In this document: in pieces, positions 48,409 through 61,030 of the stretch
Layout: each line of letters begins with the position of its first letter
Numbering within the stretch: the stretch's first letter is position 1
From: Solimonas soli DSM 21787
GTDB taxonomy: Bacteria > Pseudomonadota > Gammaproteobacteria > Nevskiales > Nevskiaceae
Length of the DNA stretch: 64,000 bases
Assembly (NCBI RefSeq): GCF_000474945.1
Contig: NZ_AXDW01000001.1
Span: 248,001 to 312,000, forward strand
Direction of reading: 5' to 3'
Made by a program: the position numbers and the translations under genes
Notes under the pieces: generated by a model
Databases searched by the model: none
The model's input: only the letters and a program-made list of their open reading frames with translations
What the model was told of the DNA's origin: nothing

Positions 48409-49051
48409 GACGCATGCGGCCGGCCAGATCCCAGAGCATGCCGGCGGTCGCGCCCCAGACGCGGTACTGCCGCCAGTTCAGCTCGTAGAACGGCACGTTG
48501 ATGCCGTCGCGGCTGAGCAGCTTGCGTTCGAAGTTCTCGCGCCGCGCGATGTGCGCGAACGGCACTTCGAAGACTTCCGCGACTTCGTTGTCGTCGACGC
48601 GCAGCTCCGGCGCGCCGTCGATCAGCCCGACGACCGGCGTGACGAGAAAGCGGCTCAGCGTCGGATAGTCATCGAGATAGCCGAGCACCTCGACGCGGTG
48701 CGGATCGATGCCGACCTCCTCCTGTGCCTCGCGCAGCGCATTGTCGACCGCGGTGACGTCGCCCGCGTCCCTGGCGCCGCCGGGAAAGGCGATCTGGCCG
48801 CTGTGCGAACGCAGGTTCGCCGAGCGCACGGTGAGCAGCACGGCCAGCTCCGCGCCGCGGCGGATCACCGGAATCAGCACCGCCGCCGGCCGCAGGCTGG
48901 CGCGCAGCGTGGCGGTCCACAGCTTGTCGAGCGCGGCCGGCATTTCCATGGTCGCCACCGGCCGCGGCGTCTCGAGGGAGGTGTCGCGCAGCGCGTCGCG
49001 CAGGCGACGCTCGAGCTCGAGCGCGGACGGCAGGGTTTCGGCGGAAGTCAT
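48401..49051 (-). CDS. NUDIX CoA pyrophosphatase-like hydrolase
   Basis: A 216-residue protein with the CoA pyrophosphatase signature LLTVRSANLRSHSGQIAFPGG leading into the Nudix box (GGARDAGD, then ALREAQEEVGI). In the box, aspartate stands where the first glutamate is usual. NudL-type enzymes cleave CoA or related dinucleotides. It is first in the minus-strand series and divergent from the thioesterase pair across a 45-base gap that must hold both promoters. Confidence 0.9.
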   Translation of the reverse strand: MTSAETLPSALELERRLRDALRDTSLETPRPVATMEMPAALDKLWTATLRASLRPAAVLIPVIRRGAELAVLLTVRSANLRSHSGQIAFPGGARDAGDVTAVDNALREAQEEVGIDPHRVEVLGYLDDYPTLSRFLVTPVVGLIDGAPELRVDDNEVAEVFEVPFAHIARRENFERKLLSRDGINVPFYELNWRQYRVWGATAGMLWDLAGRMRHG

Positions 49052-49096
49052 GCGGGCATTTTAACGAAGATGCCGGCACATCCCTAAAATGCGCGG

Positions 49097-49552
49097 ATGA
49101 ACCCCACGCCATTCCACGAACTGCTGCGCCGCGACTTTCTCGAGCTTTCGCCGCACATGCGCGAATGCGGGCTGCGGGCCACGGCGGTCGACGCGCACGG
49201 TGCGCTGGTCACGCTGCCCTATCGCGAGGACTGGCTCGGCGACAGCGAAAGCGGCCGCCTCAATCCCGGCATCATCACCGTGCTGGTCGACAGCTGCGCC
49301 GGTCTCGCCGTGCTGGCCAGCATCGGCGCGCGCGAACCGGTCGCCACGCTCGACCTGCGCATGGACTACCTGCGTCCCGCGTTCCGCGGCGGCGACGTGC
49401 AATGCCGCGCCAGCTGTCTGCGTCTCACCGCCAGCATCGCCTTCGTGCGCGCCACGGTCTGGCAGGAGCGCGAGGACGAGCCCTTCGCCACCGCGCAGCT
49501 GGTCTTCATGCGCACGGCGGCGGCGCGTCCGCCGACCGGAGCCGCGGCATGA
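49097..49552 (+). CDS. Hotdog-fold thioesterase (PaaI type), first of a pair
   Basis: A 151-residue single hotdog domain. The helix with the catalytic acid region reads NPGIITVLVDSCAGLAVLAS, and the strand TLDLRMDYLRPA follows, both typical of PaaI/YdiI acyl-CoA thioesterases. Its stop overlaps the start of the next hotdog gene (ATGA), so the two are translated together, possibly as a heteromer. The acyl substrate is unknown. Confidence 0.86.
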   Translation: MNPTPFHELLRRDFLELSPHMRECGLRATAVDAHGALVTLPYREDWLGDSESGRLNPGIITVLVDSCAGLAVLASIGAREPVATLDLRMDYLRPAFRGGDVQCRASCLRLTASIAFVRATVWQEREDEPFATAQLVFMRTAAARPPTGAAA

Positions 49553-50004
49553 CGACGGTCAGCAGCGCCTGGTCCGAGGCGCGGCGCAGCGCCCGCGAGC
49601 ACGGCGACTACCGGCCGCTGGTGGCGCTGATTCCCTACGCGCGCTTCCTCGGCATGCGCGCCGAGACGCACGAAGGCCGGCTGCGCCTGCGCCTGCCCTT
49701 CCGCACCGCGCTGGTCGGCAATCCGAACCTGCCGGCCTGGCACGGCGGCGTCACCGCGGCGTTCATGGAAAACACGGCGCTGCTGCACCTGCTGCTGCAG
49801 CTCGACGAGCATCGCGTGCCGAAAAGCATCGACTTCGCGATCGACTACCTGCTGTCCGGCCGCCCGCAGGATCTCTACGCCGACTGCAGCATCTCGCGCC
49901 TCGGCAGCCGCGTCGCGCAGACCCAGATCCGCTGCTGGCAGAGCGATCCGGCCAAGCCGATCGCCGTGGCGCGCGCGCATTTCCTGCTCTCGGTCAGCGC
50001 GTGA
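49549..50004 (+). CDS. Hotdog-fold thioesterase (PaaI type), second of a pair
   Basis: A 151-residue hotdog protein starting at the ATGA overlap with the preceding gene. The central helix is WHGGVTAAFMENTALLHLL, the HGG being the usual thioesterase element, followed by SIDFAIDYLLSGRP. It is clearly divergent from its neighbour, which argues against a recent tandem copy. It is also coupled to the small downstream gene by GTGA. Confidence 0.86.
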   Translation: MTTVSSAWSEARRSAREHGDYRPLVALIPYARFLGMRAETHEGRLRLRLPFRTALVGNPNLPAWHGGVTAAFMENTALLHLLLQLDEHRVPKSIDFAIDYLLSGRPQDLYADCSISRLGSRVAQTQIRCWQSDPAKPIAVARAHFLLSVSA

Positions 50005-50270
50005 ACCGGGCCGGCTGGCACAGCTTCCGCGAACTGGACGCCGCCGCCGGCCGCGACAAGGGTGCGGCGTTCCGCGTCTTCAAGGCCCTGCGCCCGCACT
50101 ATCGGGAGGGCGTCGACTACGTCGTGCTGGAGCACGCGGCGGACGCCGCGGCGATCGCCGCCCTGCGCCAGGCGGGTCGCATCTACGCGAGCAGCGTCAA
50201 CGTCGTGCTCGCGGGTCCGGCGCTGGCGGCCGCCATCGCCGGCGCGCTGCGCGCCGCTGCTGCGCGTTAA
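50001..50270 (+). CDS. Small protein of unknown function coupled to the thioesterases
   Basis: An 89-residue protein read from GTG 50001, which overlaps the stop of the preceding gene. It begins with WHSFRELDAAAGRDKGAAFRVFKAL, has a central DYVVLEHAADAAAI, and ends in an alanine-rich helix. I do not recognise the family. It has no membrane helix or signal. Codon-phase GC use looks like a real gene and the coupling supports expression. Confidence 0.55.
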   Translation: MNRAGWHSFRELDAAAGRDKGAAFRVFKALRPHYREGVDYVVLEHAADAAAIAALRQAGRIYASSVNVVLAGPALAAAIAGALRAAAAR

Positions 50271-50374
50271 CAAGCCCTGGTCGAAGCGGCGCTTCCCGCC
50301 TCCTCCGTTTTCGGGTTGTGCCGGGCGGGCGCCACGCTTACGATCGGGCCTCCTCACACTTTCTGGAGCGTTTC

Positions 50375-50692
50375 ATGTCTGCCGCCGCCGATCTGCTGAA
50401 GAAGCTGCCCGCCGCCTTCAACGCCAGCGAGGCGGGCGGTACCGATTGCACGATCCAGTTCAACTGCTCGCAGCCGGTCCATGCCGTCATCAAGAACAGC
50501 GGCTGCCAGGTCGTCGACGGCACCTCGAACGCCGCCGACGTCACCATCACCATGGAAGACGACGATCTCGTCGCGCTCATGAAGGGCGAGCTCAACGGCA
50601 TGACGGCGTTCATGACCGGCAAGCTGCAGGTCGAAGGCGACCTGATGCTGGCGCAGCGCCTGCCGGCGCTGTTCGACTCCAGCAAGCTCTAA
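50375..50692 (+). CDS. SCP2 sterol-carrier domain protein
   Basis: A 105-residue protein that consists of one SCP2 domain: DCTIQFNCSQPVHAVIKNSGC, DVTITMEDDDLVALMKGELNG and MTGKLQVEGDLMLAQRLPALF are family-typical. SCP2 proteins bind lipids or acyl-CoA in a hydrophobic groove. GGAG lies six bases before the ATG at 50375. It follows the thioesterase group by about 100 bases and precedes rsmJ by one base. Confidence 0.92.
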   Translation: MSAAADLLKKLPAAFNASEAGGTDCTIQFNCSQPVHAVIKNSGCQVVDGTSNAADVTITMEDDDLVALMKGELNGMTAFMTGKLQVEGDLMLAQRLPALFDSSKL

Positions 50693-50693
50693 G

Positions 50694-51389
50694 TTGTCCG
50701 CCGCGCAGGACCCCGCCCCGGACGATGCCGTCCGGGGCTTTTCATTTGCGCTGGAGAACGGCGCGGACGGTCTGCAGCTGCACGCCCGCCATCATCCCGA
50801 CTTCAAGCCGCTGCGCTGCGACTGGACGGCCGCGGAGACGACACGGCGCATCGCCGCCGGAAAAAAACAATTGCTGGCGCGCGCCGTCGGCCTGCACAAG
50901 CGCGCCGATCTCAGCGTGCTCGATGCCACCGCCGGCCTCGGTCGCGACGGTTTCACCCTCGCCGCACTCGGCGCGCGGGTGACGATGATCGAGCGCCAGC
51001 CGCTGTTCGCCGCCCTGCTGCGCGACGCCCGCGAACGCGCGCTCGGCGATGCGCGCTGGCACGACGCCGCGGCGCGCACCGAACTGGTCGCCGACGATGC
51101 CCTGCACGTACTGCGCGGCGAACGGTACTGGGACGTCGTCCACCTCGATCCGATGTACCCGCACCGCGGCAAGCAGGCCCTGCCGCAGAAGGAAATGCAG
51201 CTGCTGCGCGAGCTGACGTCCGGCGACCCGGACGCCGATGCCCTGCTCGAGCCGGCGCTGCGCCGTGCGCGCCAGCGCGTGGTCGTCAAGCGGCCCTCGC
51301 ACGCGCCCTTTCTCGCCGGCCGCGCGCCGAGCTTCCAGCTCGACGGCACGCAGGCGCGCTACGACGTCTATCTCGTCACTGCCGCGTAG
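50694..51389 (+). CDS. rsmJ: 16S rRNA m2G1516 methyltransferase
   Basis: A 231-residue SAM-dependent enzyme. The SAM-binding motif is LDATAGLGRDGFTLAALGARV and the catalytic motif is HLDPMYPHRGKQALPQKEM, both diagnostic for RsmJ (YhiQ). It modifies G1516 of 16S rRNA. A TTG start at 50694 follows the SCP2 stop by one base, so the two are probably coupled. It is convergent with the TonB receptor. Confidence 0.95.
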   Translation: MSAAQDPAPDDAVRGFSFALENGADGLQLHARHHPDFKPLRCDWTAAETTRRIAAGKKQLLARAVGLHKRADLSVLDATAGLGRDGFTLAALGARVTMIERQPLFAALLRDARERALGDARWHDAAARTELVADDALHVLRGERYWDVVHLDPMYPHRGKQALPQKEMQLLRELTSGDPDADALLEPALRRARQRVVVKRPSHAPFLAGRAPSFQLDGTQARYDVYLVTAA

Positions 51390-51414
51390 CGCCCGCGCGG
51401 GAATGCGCGGCGCT
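51388..51414. terminator. Hairpin between convergent rsmJ and TonB receptor
   Basis: AGCGCC (51388-51393) and GGCGCT (51409-51414) pair, and GCGC repeats inside extend the stem with one bulged base. It overlaps both stop regions, so it may act as a shared terminator, but no T-run follows on either side. Confidence 0.35.
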
Positions 51415-53570
51415 CAGAATTTCCAGTCGAAGCCGGCCACGATATTGCGCGGCGCGCCGTAATAGCCGATCTGGTACAGGCTGGTGATGTACTTCTCGTC
51501 GGTGAGGTTGTTGACGTTCAGCCGCAGCGTCAGTTCGTCGAACAGCACGTAGCGGACGAAGGCGTTGAGGACAACATAATCGCCCTGGCGGATCTTGGCG
51601 CCGCCGTTGTATTCGTCGACGTGGCTGATGTCGCTCTGCCAGCGGCCGCCGAGGCCGAGCGTCAGCGCGGTGGCCCCCGGCACCTTGCTCGACAGCTGCA
51701 GGTTCACCGTGCGGCGCGGCACCCAGTCGTAGGTGTTCCGGCCATCGTCGCCATGCAGCTGCAGGGCCGTGAAGCCGAGCACCAGATCGACGTACTCGTG
51801 CGGCTTGCCGTCGATCTCCAGCTCGAAGCCCTTCGATTCGACGTCGACGCCGCCATAGTACGAAGTGCCCGTATCGTCGACGCCGATGTAGGTCGCCAGA
51901 TTGTCCTGCCGGGCCACGAACCAGGCCAGCGTCGTCAGCAGGCGCCTGTCGAGCAGATCGGCCTTGAGGCCGGCTTCGTAGTTCACGCCCTTCGACGGAT
52001 CGAGATAGTGATGCTCGATATCCGTCTGGTCCTGCGGCTGCTCGATGTCCGAATAGCTGGCATAGGCGAGCAGCTGCCGGGTCAGCTGATAGCTCAGGCC
52101 GGCGTAGGGCGACAGTTTCTCCTCGGTCTGGTCGAACGGTCCGCCATAGACGTTGTTGCCGTCGCGGTGGTACTGCGCCCAGTTGAAGCCGAGCACCGCC
52201 TTGAGATCCGGCGTCAGGCCGATGCGCGCGGCGCCGTAGGCTCGCGTCAGGCGCTGCTTGGTCGTGCTGTAGAAGCTGCGCGGGCCCCACGCCGGCTCGG
52301 GGAATGTGTTGCCGGCGTAGGGGAAGGCCGGCAGCGGTCCCCAGTTGGGGTCGCTCAGCGGCACCGCCATGTTGTCCATGTCGGCCTTGCTGTACGACTC
52401 GCCGAGGCCGACGATCAGCTGCTGTTCGAGCCCGAAGAGTTCGAATCCGCCGGCGAGGTTCAGATCGGCGAGGTGGGCGCGACTGTCGTTGGGATAGCGC
52501 CCGGGATTGCCCAAAAGCCCGGTGTTGTCCGCATTGAGCCCGCCTCGGGTGAACACGTAGAACAGCTTGGCGTCCTCGCCGAAGTCGCGGAAGTTGTAGC
52601 TGAGCTTGAGTTCCCAGCGCTCGGCGAGCGCATAGCTGTATTCGGCGAAAGCGGTCTGGTTGGTGTCGTCCCAGGTCGTCCAGTCGAGCGCGGTCGAAGC
52701 GCTGCGCGGGAATTCCGCCTGCGTGCCGTCGCGGTAGGCCAGCACCAGCGCGCCCCACATCGCCCCGTCGCTGTTGGCCTGCTGGTGCGAGTATCCGAAG
52801 GTCAGCGTCGAGCGCTCGCCGATCTGCCCGTCGATCACGCCATACAGGAACGTGCGGCGGTTGCTGAGCCCGCGCAGGTACGAGTCCTCGTCCTCGGCGG
52901 CGGCGGCGACGCGGCCGGCCCAGCGGCCATCGGCGCTCAGCGGTGTCGAACCGTCGATTTCGGCGCGCTTGAAATCCCAGGAGCCCAGCGATTCGCCGAT
53001 GCTGAAGCGCGCGTCGTTGGTCGGCCGCTTGCGCACATAGTTGATCGTGCCGGCGGCGTTGCCGACGCCGGTCAGCAGACCGTTGGCGCCGCGAATCACT
53101 TCGAGCTTCTCGTAGCCGAACGCATCCATCGCGCCGGACACGATGCCCCAGTCGTTCGGCATGCCGACGCCGTCGATCTGCGTGCTCTTGATCTCGAAGC
53201 CGCGCGCCAGGTAGTTGGTGCGGTTGGTTTCCCATTCCTCGACATTGATGCCAGTCGCGAGGCGCAGCGCGTCATTGAGGTTGTTTGCGCCGAAGTCCTC
53301 CATCTGCCGCCGGTCGACGACACTGATTGACTGCGGCGTCTCGGCGACGTCGAGAGCGAGGCCAGTGGCGCCCTTGCTGGTACGGTCGGCGCGTTTGCCG
53401 ACGATGAGAATCGTCGCCACGGTCCCCTCGTCGGTCGCGACCTGAGCGCCGCCGCCGGCCGCGGCCGCATCGGCCGCGGCGCCGTCGCTCGCCGCGATTT
53501 CCTGGGCCTGCGCAATGCCGCCGAGGCCAAGGCCGAGCACCGCCAACGCGCTCCTGAGTACGCAACGCAT
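51414..53570 (-). CDS. TonB-dependent siderophore receptor
   Basis: A 718-residue outer-membrane receptor with a signal peptide (ending AQAQ near residue 23), a plug domain (ETPQSISVVDRRQMEDFGANNLNDAL, then ARGFEIKSTQIDGV), a 22-strand barrel and the terminal aromatic residue in GFDWKF. The plug pattern and length match FhuA/FpvA-like ferric-siderophore transporters (TIGR01783 type). A good Fur box lies about 60 bases upstream, supporting iron-regulated expression. No siderophore synthesis or TonB genes are seen nearby. Confidence 0.93.
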   Translation of the reverse strand: MRCVLRSALAVLGLGLGGIAQAQEIAASDGAAADAAAAGGGAQVATDEGTVATILIVGKRADRTSKGATGLALDVAETPQSISVVDRRQMEDFGANNLNDALRLATGINVEEWETNRTNYLARGFEIKSTQIDGVGMPNDWGIVSGAMDAFGYEKLEVIRGANGLLTGVGNAAGTINYVRKRPTNDARFSIGESLGSWDFKRAEIDGSTPLSADGRWAGRVAAAAEDEDSYLRGLSNRRTFLYGVIDGQIGERSTLTFGYSHQQANSDGAMWGALVLAYRDGTQAEFPRSASTALDWTTWDDTNQTAFAEYSYALAERWELKLSYNFRDFGEDAKLFYVFTRGGLNADNTGLLGNPGRYPNDSRAHLADLNLAGGFELFGLEQQLIVGLGESYSKADMDNMAVPLSDPNWGPLPAFPYAGNTFPEPAWGPRSFYSTTKQRLTRAYGAARIGLTPDLKAVLGFNWAQYHRDGNNVYGGPFDQTEEKLSPYAGLSYQLTRQLLAYASYSDIEQPQDQTDIEHHYLDPSKGVNYEAGLKADLLDRRLLTTLAWFVARQDNLATYIGVDDTGTSYYGGVDVESKGFELEIDGKPHEYVDLVLGFTALQLHGDDGRNTYDWVPRRTVNLQLSSKVPGATALTLGLGGRWQSDISHVDEYNGGAKIRQGDYVVLNAFVRYVLFDELTLRLNVNNLTDEKYITSLYQIGYYGAPRNIVAGFDWKF

Positions 53571-53627
53571 GACTTCGCCATCTCCCGCGGTCGTGAACCG
53601 GCCGCGCGAGCGCAGCCGATCAGATGT

Positions 53628-53648
53628 TAATGAGATATATTATCATTA
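53628..53648. promoter_or_regulatory. Fur box upstream of the TonB receptor
   Basis: TAATGA and TCATTA (53628-53633 and 53643-53648) flank GATATATTA, giving a 21-base palindrome close to the Fur consensus of interlocked GATAAT hexamers. It lies in an A+T-rich island between the divergent receptor and sixA genes. Confidence 0.7.
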
Positions 53649-53780
53649 ATATTATTGAATATCGCAATAGCCCGCCGCATCCGCCGTGCCGCGCTGCGGA
53701 GGTCATCGTGGTCGGCACGACGCCGCCGACGCGGCGCGTGTCACTGGAACGGCTGCCGGCGGATGCGGAATACTCGCGCC

Positions 53781-54278
53781 ATGCGCCAGCTCACCGTCGT
53801 CCGTCATGCCAAGTCGTCCTGGGACGATCCAGGACTCAGTGATTTCGAAAGGCCGCTCAATGATCGCGGGCAGCGCGATGCGCCGCGCATGGCCGTGTGG
53901 ACGCGTCAGGCGGTCGGCGTGCCGGATGCGATCGTCAGCAGCCCGGCGCTGCGGGCGCTCACGACGGCACGCCTGTTTGCCGTCACGCTCGGCATCGACG
54001 TCGATCATCTGCTGATCCAGAACCGCGTCTACGAGGCTTCGCTGCCGACGCTGCTGCGCATGGTGCGGGGCTTCGACGATCGGTACCGGCACATCATGCT
54101 GTTCGGCCACAACCCGGGACTCAGCGAACTGGTGCATGCCCTCGCCCGCTGCCCGTTCGACCAGCTGCCGACCTGCGCGGTCGTGCAGATCGAGTTCGGC
54201 ATCAAGCAATGGTCCGAGGCGGCCGAACACGACGGCCACTTGCTTCGCTATCAGTTTCCGAAACAGCTGCGCGATTGA
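53781..54278 (+). CDS. sixA: Phosphohistidine phosphatase SixA-like
   Basis: A 165-residue histidine phosphatase. The phosphate-binding signature is VVRHAKSSWDDPGLSDFERPLN, with His in RHAK as the phospho-acceptor, and the second catalytic His is in LFGHNPGLSELV. Length and the absence of extra domains fit SixA, which removes phosphate from HPt domains such as ArcB. The start at 53781 (MRQLTVVRHAK) follows from the family N-terminus; upstream extension is unsupported. Confidence 0.9.
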   Translation: MRQLTVVRHAKSSWDDPGLSDFERPLNDRGQRDAPRMAVWTRQAVGVPDAIVSSPALRALTTARLFAVTLGIDVDHLLIQNRVYEASLPTLLRMVRGFDDRYRHIMLFGHNPGLSELVHALARCPFDQLPTCAVVQIEFGIKQWSEAAEHDGHLLRYQFPKQLRD

Positions 54279-54290
54279 AGCGCCGCGCCT

Positions 54291-54773
54291 TCAGGCCGGC
54301 GTCGCTTCCAGTGCCGGCGTCACGCCGAAGCGGTGGCCGCGGTCGAGCAGGTAGCTGAGCCATTTGTGCAGCAGCAGATTGCGCTTCCACTGCGCGGAGA
54401 GAAAGGCGTGCGCGGCGGGATCGGCATCGTCCTCCGCCTGCCAGGGCGGGCGCTGGCTGCATTCGAGCGCCTCGGCGACCATCGCGTCGCGGTACAGACG
54501 CACCCACAGGTCGGGCTGGCGGCGCACGCCCTCCTCGTCGGTGAATTCGTAGGTGAGCCGCACCGTCTGCGTGTAGCGATCGCGCTCGACCAGCTGCAGG
54601 TGCAAGGGACAGTCGTGCTCGCTGTGCGAAACGACGCTCTGCTTCGGCTCGTGCGTGTCCAGTTGCGGCAGCAGGCGCTGCAGCATGCGGTAATTCCGCT
54701 CGTAGAGCTCGAGCAGATGAGCAATGCGCCGCGGCTTGCCGCAGCAGGGACATAGGTGCGTAGTAGCCTGCAT
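54291..54773 (-). CDS. DUF1249 family protein (YqiB-like)
   Basis: A 160-residue protein with an N-terminal cysteine cluster LCPCCGKP, then ERNYRMLQRLLPQL, a DCPLHLQLVERDRYTQTVRLTYEF strand region and a C-terminal LNKWLGYLLDRGH-like helix. This is the DUF1249/YqiB pattern of gammaproteobacteria, whose function is unknown. The ATG at 54773 is chosen by that N-terminus. It is convergent with sixA and divergent from pgm. Confidence 0.85.
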   Translation of the reverse strand: MQATTHLCPCCGKPRRIAHLLELYERNYRMLQRLLPQLDTHEPKQSVVSHSEHDCPLHLQLVERDRYTQTVRLTYEFTDEEGVRRQPDLWVRLYRDAMVAEALECSQRPPWQAEDDADPAAHAFLSAQWKRNLLLHKWLSYLLDRGHRFGVTPALEATPA

Positions 54774-54820
54774 GGCGGAACTATAAGATACGAACACAGC
54801 ACAGACCAGAACCAACAGTC

Positions 54821-56448
54821 ATGCCGATTCGCGACATCCAGACCAAGCCGTATCTCGATCAGAAGGCCGGCACCGCGGGTCTGCGCAAGAAGGTCGCGGT
54901 GTTTCAGCAGCCGCATTACCTGGAGAACTACCTGCAGTCGATCTTCGACTGCGTACCGGAACTCAAGGACGGCATCCTCGTCATTGGGGGCGACGGGCGG
55001 TATCACAACCGCGATGCGATCCAGACCACGGCGGCGATCGCGGCGGCGAACGGCATCGCCCGCCTGATCATCGGTCAGGGCGGCCTGCTCTCGACGCCCG
55101 CCGCCTCGATGCTGATCCGCAACCGCCGCGCCGCCGGCGGCTTCCTGCTCACGGCGAGTCACAACCCGGCGGGCCCCGACGGCGACTTCGGCATCAAGTT
55201 CAACGTCGCCGGCGGCGGCCAGGCCAGCGAAAGCCTGACCTCGCGCATCTTCGAGCACAGCAAGACGATCGCGCGCTATCGCCGGCTCGACGGCGGCACC
55301 ATCGACATCGACCGGCGCGGCGAACAGCACCTCGGCTCGACCGTCGTCGAGATCGTCGACTGCGTCGAGGATTACGCGGCGCTGATGCAGCAGCTGTTCG
55401 ATTTCGAGCGCATCCGCGACTGGCTCAAGCGCGGCGCGCGCCTGCGTTTCGATGCGATGCACGCGGTCACCGGTCCGTACGCACGGCGCATCTTCGTCGA
55501 ACAGCTCGGCGCGCCGCCGGACAGCGTGATGAACGCGGTGCCGCTCGAGGACTTCGGCGGCGGCCATCCGGATCCGAACCTGATACACGCCAAGCACCTT
55601 GCCGAGCTCGCCCACGGCGACGATGCCCCGGACCTCATTGCCGCCAGCGACGGCGACGGCGATCGCAACATGATTCTCGGCCGCGGCATCTTCATCTCGC
55701 CCGGCGATTCGCTGGCGATGCTCGCCGCCAATCTGCCTCTGCTGCCGGGCTATCGTGACGGCCTGCGCGGCATCGCCCGTTCGATGCCGACCTGCCGCGC
55801 GGCCGATCAGGTCGCCAAGGCGCTGAAAGTGCCGCTGCACGAGACGCCGACCGGCTGGAAGTTCTTCTGCAACCTGCTCGACGCCGGCCAGGTCACGATC
55901 TGCGGCGAGGAAAGTTTCGGCACCAGCTCCTCGCACACGCGCGAGAAGGACGGCCTGTGGGCGGTGCTCGCCTGGGCCAACGTGCTGGCGGCGACCGGCA
56001 AGTCGATGCAGGAAATCGCCGACACGCACTGGACGCGCTTCGGCCGCCATTACTTCGCGCGCCACGACTACGAGGAGCTGGCTGCACCGCAGGCCGAGGC
56101 CGTGATGCAGGCCGTCGCTGCTGAACTGGCGACGCTGCCGGGCCGAGCGTTCGCCGATCTGCCGGTAACCCTGGCCGACGAATTCTCGTATCGCGATCCG
56201 ACCGACGGCAGCATCGCCAGCGGCCAGGGCCTGCGTATCGTCTGCGGCGACGAGGCCCGCGTCGTCCTGCGCCTGTCCGGGACCGGCACCAGGGGCGCGA
56301 CGCTGCGCGTCTATCTCGAACGCTATGTGCGCGAAGCGGCCAGCCTGCACTGGAAGACCGCCGACGCCGTCGCGCCGCTCGCCGGCGCGATCGACCGGCT
56401 CGCGCGCATCGCTGAACTCACCGGGCGCCGCGTGCCGGACGTCGTCAC

Positions 56449-56452
<4 letters not shown>
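54821..56452 (+). CDS. pgm: Phosphoglucomutase (alpha-D-glucose type)
   Basis: A 543-residue enzyme interconverting glucose 1- and 6-phosphate. The phosphoserine is Ser113 in TASHNPAGPDGDFGIKF, the metal loop is SDGDGDRNMILG, the sugar loop is CGEESFG, and the C-terminal phosphate loop is RLSGTGTRGATLRVY. Sequence and length fit the eukaryote-like alpha-PGM group. Its stop overlaps the TTG start of the sensor kinase gene, which is unusual coupling of metabolism and signalling. Confidence 0.95.
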
Positions 56453-60114
<3,662 letters not shown>

Positions 60115-60115
60115 A

Positions 60116-60964
60116 GTGGCGAGCGTGAACGAGAGCGAACTGCAGGATATCGAGCTGGAGCTCTTTGTCCGCGCGCTGCAGCGGCGCCACGGCTACGACT
60201 TCTCGGAATACGCCGAGGCCTCGTTCCGCCGCCGCGTGCAGAACCTGCTCATGCATTTCAAGCTGCGCAACATCAGCCAGCTCACCGAGCGCGTGCTGCA
60301 TGACGACGCGTCGATCGGCGAAATCGTCGCGCGCCTGTCGGTGCCTGTTTCCGAGATGTTCCGCGATCCGGACGTCTTCGCGCTCCTGCGCACCGAGGTG
60401 CTGCCGGTGCTCGCCAGCTACCCGCACATCAGCGTCTGGCAGGCTGGTTGCGCGCACGGCGAGGAGGTCTATTCGCTCGCCATCCTGCTCAGCGAAGCGG
60501 GTCTCTACGATCGCACGCAGATCTATGCGACCGACATCAGCGCGCAGGCGCTCGCCGTGGCGCGCGAGGGCATCTACGCCGCGCGCGAACTGCGCACCTG
60601 GGCCGCCAATTATCTGCGCGCCGGCGGCGCGCACACCTTGTCCGACTACTTCCACTCGCGCTACGGGCACATCAAGCTCGACGAGAGCCTGCGCCGCAAC
60701 GTCGTGTTCGCGACCCACAACCTGGTCAGCGACGCGGCGTTCTGCGAGGCGCAGCTGATCCTCTGCCGCAACGTGCTCATCTATTTCCGCCAGCCGCTGC
60801 AGCATCGCGCCATCGGGCTGTTCCACGACAGCCTGGTGCGCGGCGGCTATCTGTGCCTGGGCACCAAGGAATCGCTGAGCTTCACCGGCCACGCCGATGC
60901 ATTCACCGCGGTCGATGCCAGGGCGGCGCTCTATCGACGCAAGGATTACAGCCATGCAGCCTGA
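60116..60964 (+). CDS. CheR-type protein-glutamate methyltransferase
   Basis: A 282-residue SAM-dependent methyltransferase with the N-terminal CheR helical domain (FRRRVQNLLMHFKLRNISQL) and the catalytic domain: SVWQAGCAHGEEVYSLAI binds SAM, and LILCRNVLIYFRQP is the conserved late motif. It lacks the usual paired CheB esterase gene nearby, and no chemoreceptor gene is visible, so its target may be the adjacent kinase. GTG at 60116 starts one base after the kinase stop. Confidence 0.92.
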   Translation: MASVNESELQDIELELFVRALQRRHGYDFSEYAEASFRRRVQNLLMHFKLRNISQLTERVLHDDASIGEIVARLSVPVSEMFRDPDVFALLRTEVLPVLASYPHISVWQAGCAHGEEVYSLAILLSEAGLYDRTQIYATDISAQALAVAREGIYAARELRTWAANYLRAGGAHTLSDYFHSRYGHIKLDESLRRNVVFATHNLVSDAAFCEAQLILCRNVLIYFRQPLQHRAIGLFHDSLVRGGYLCLGTKESLSFTGHADAFTAVDARAALYRRKDYSHAA

Positions 60965-61030
60965 AGCTTCGGCATCCGCCGGGCGACGCCGCGCCGCGCC
61001 CGCCGCGCTCATCCTCATGGAGTTCCCGTC

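Noticed and set aside
50375-50692. SCP2 protein as part of the hydrophobic-substrate cluster
   Set aside because: It is over 20 kb away in a different gene block and has no copy of the shared operator nearby.
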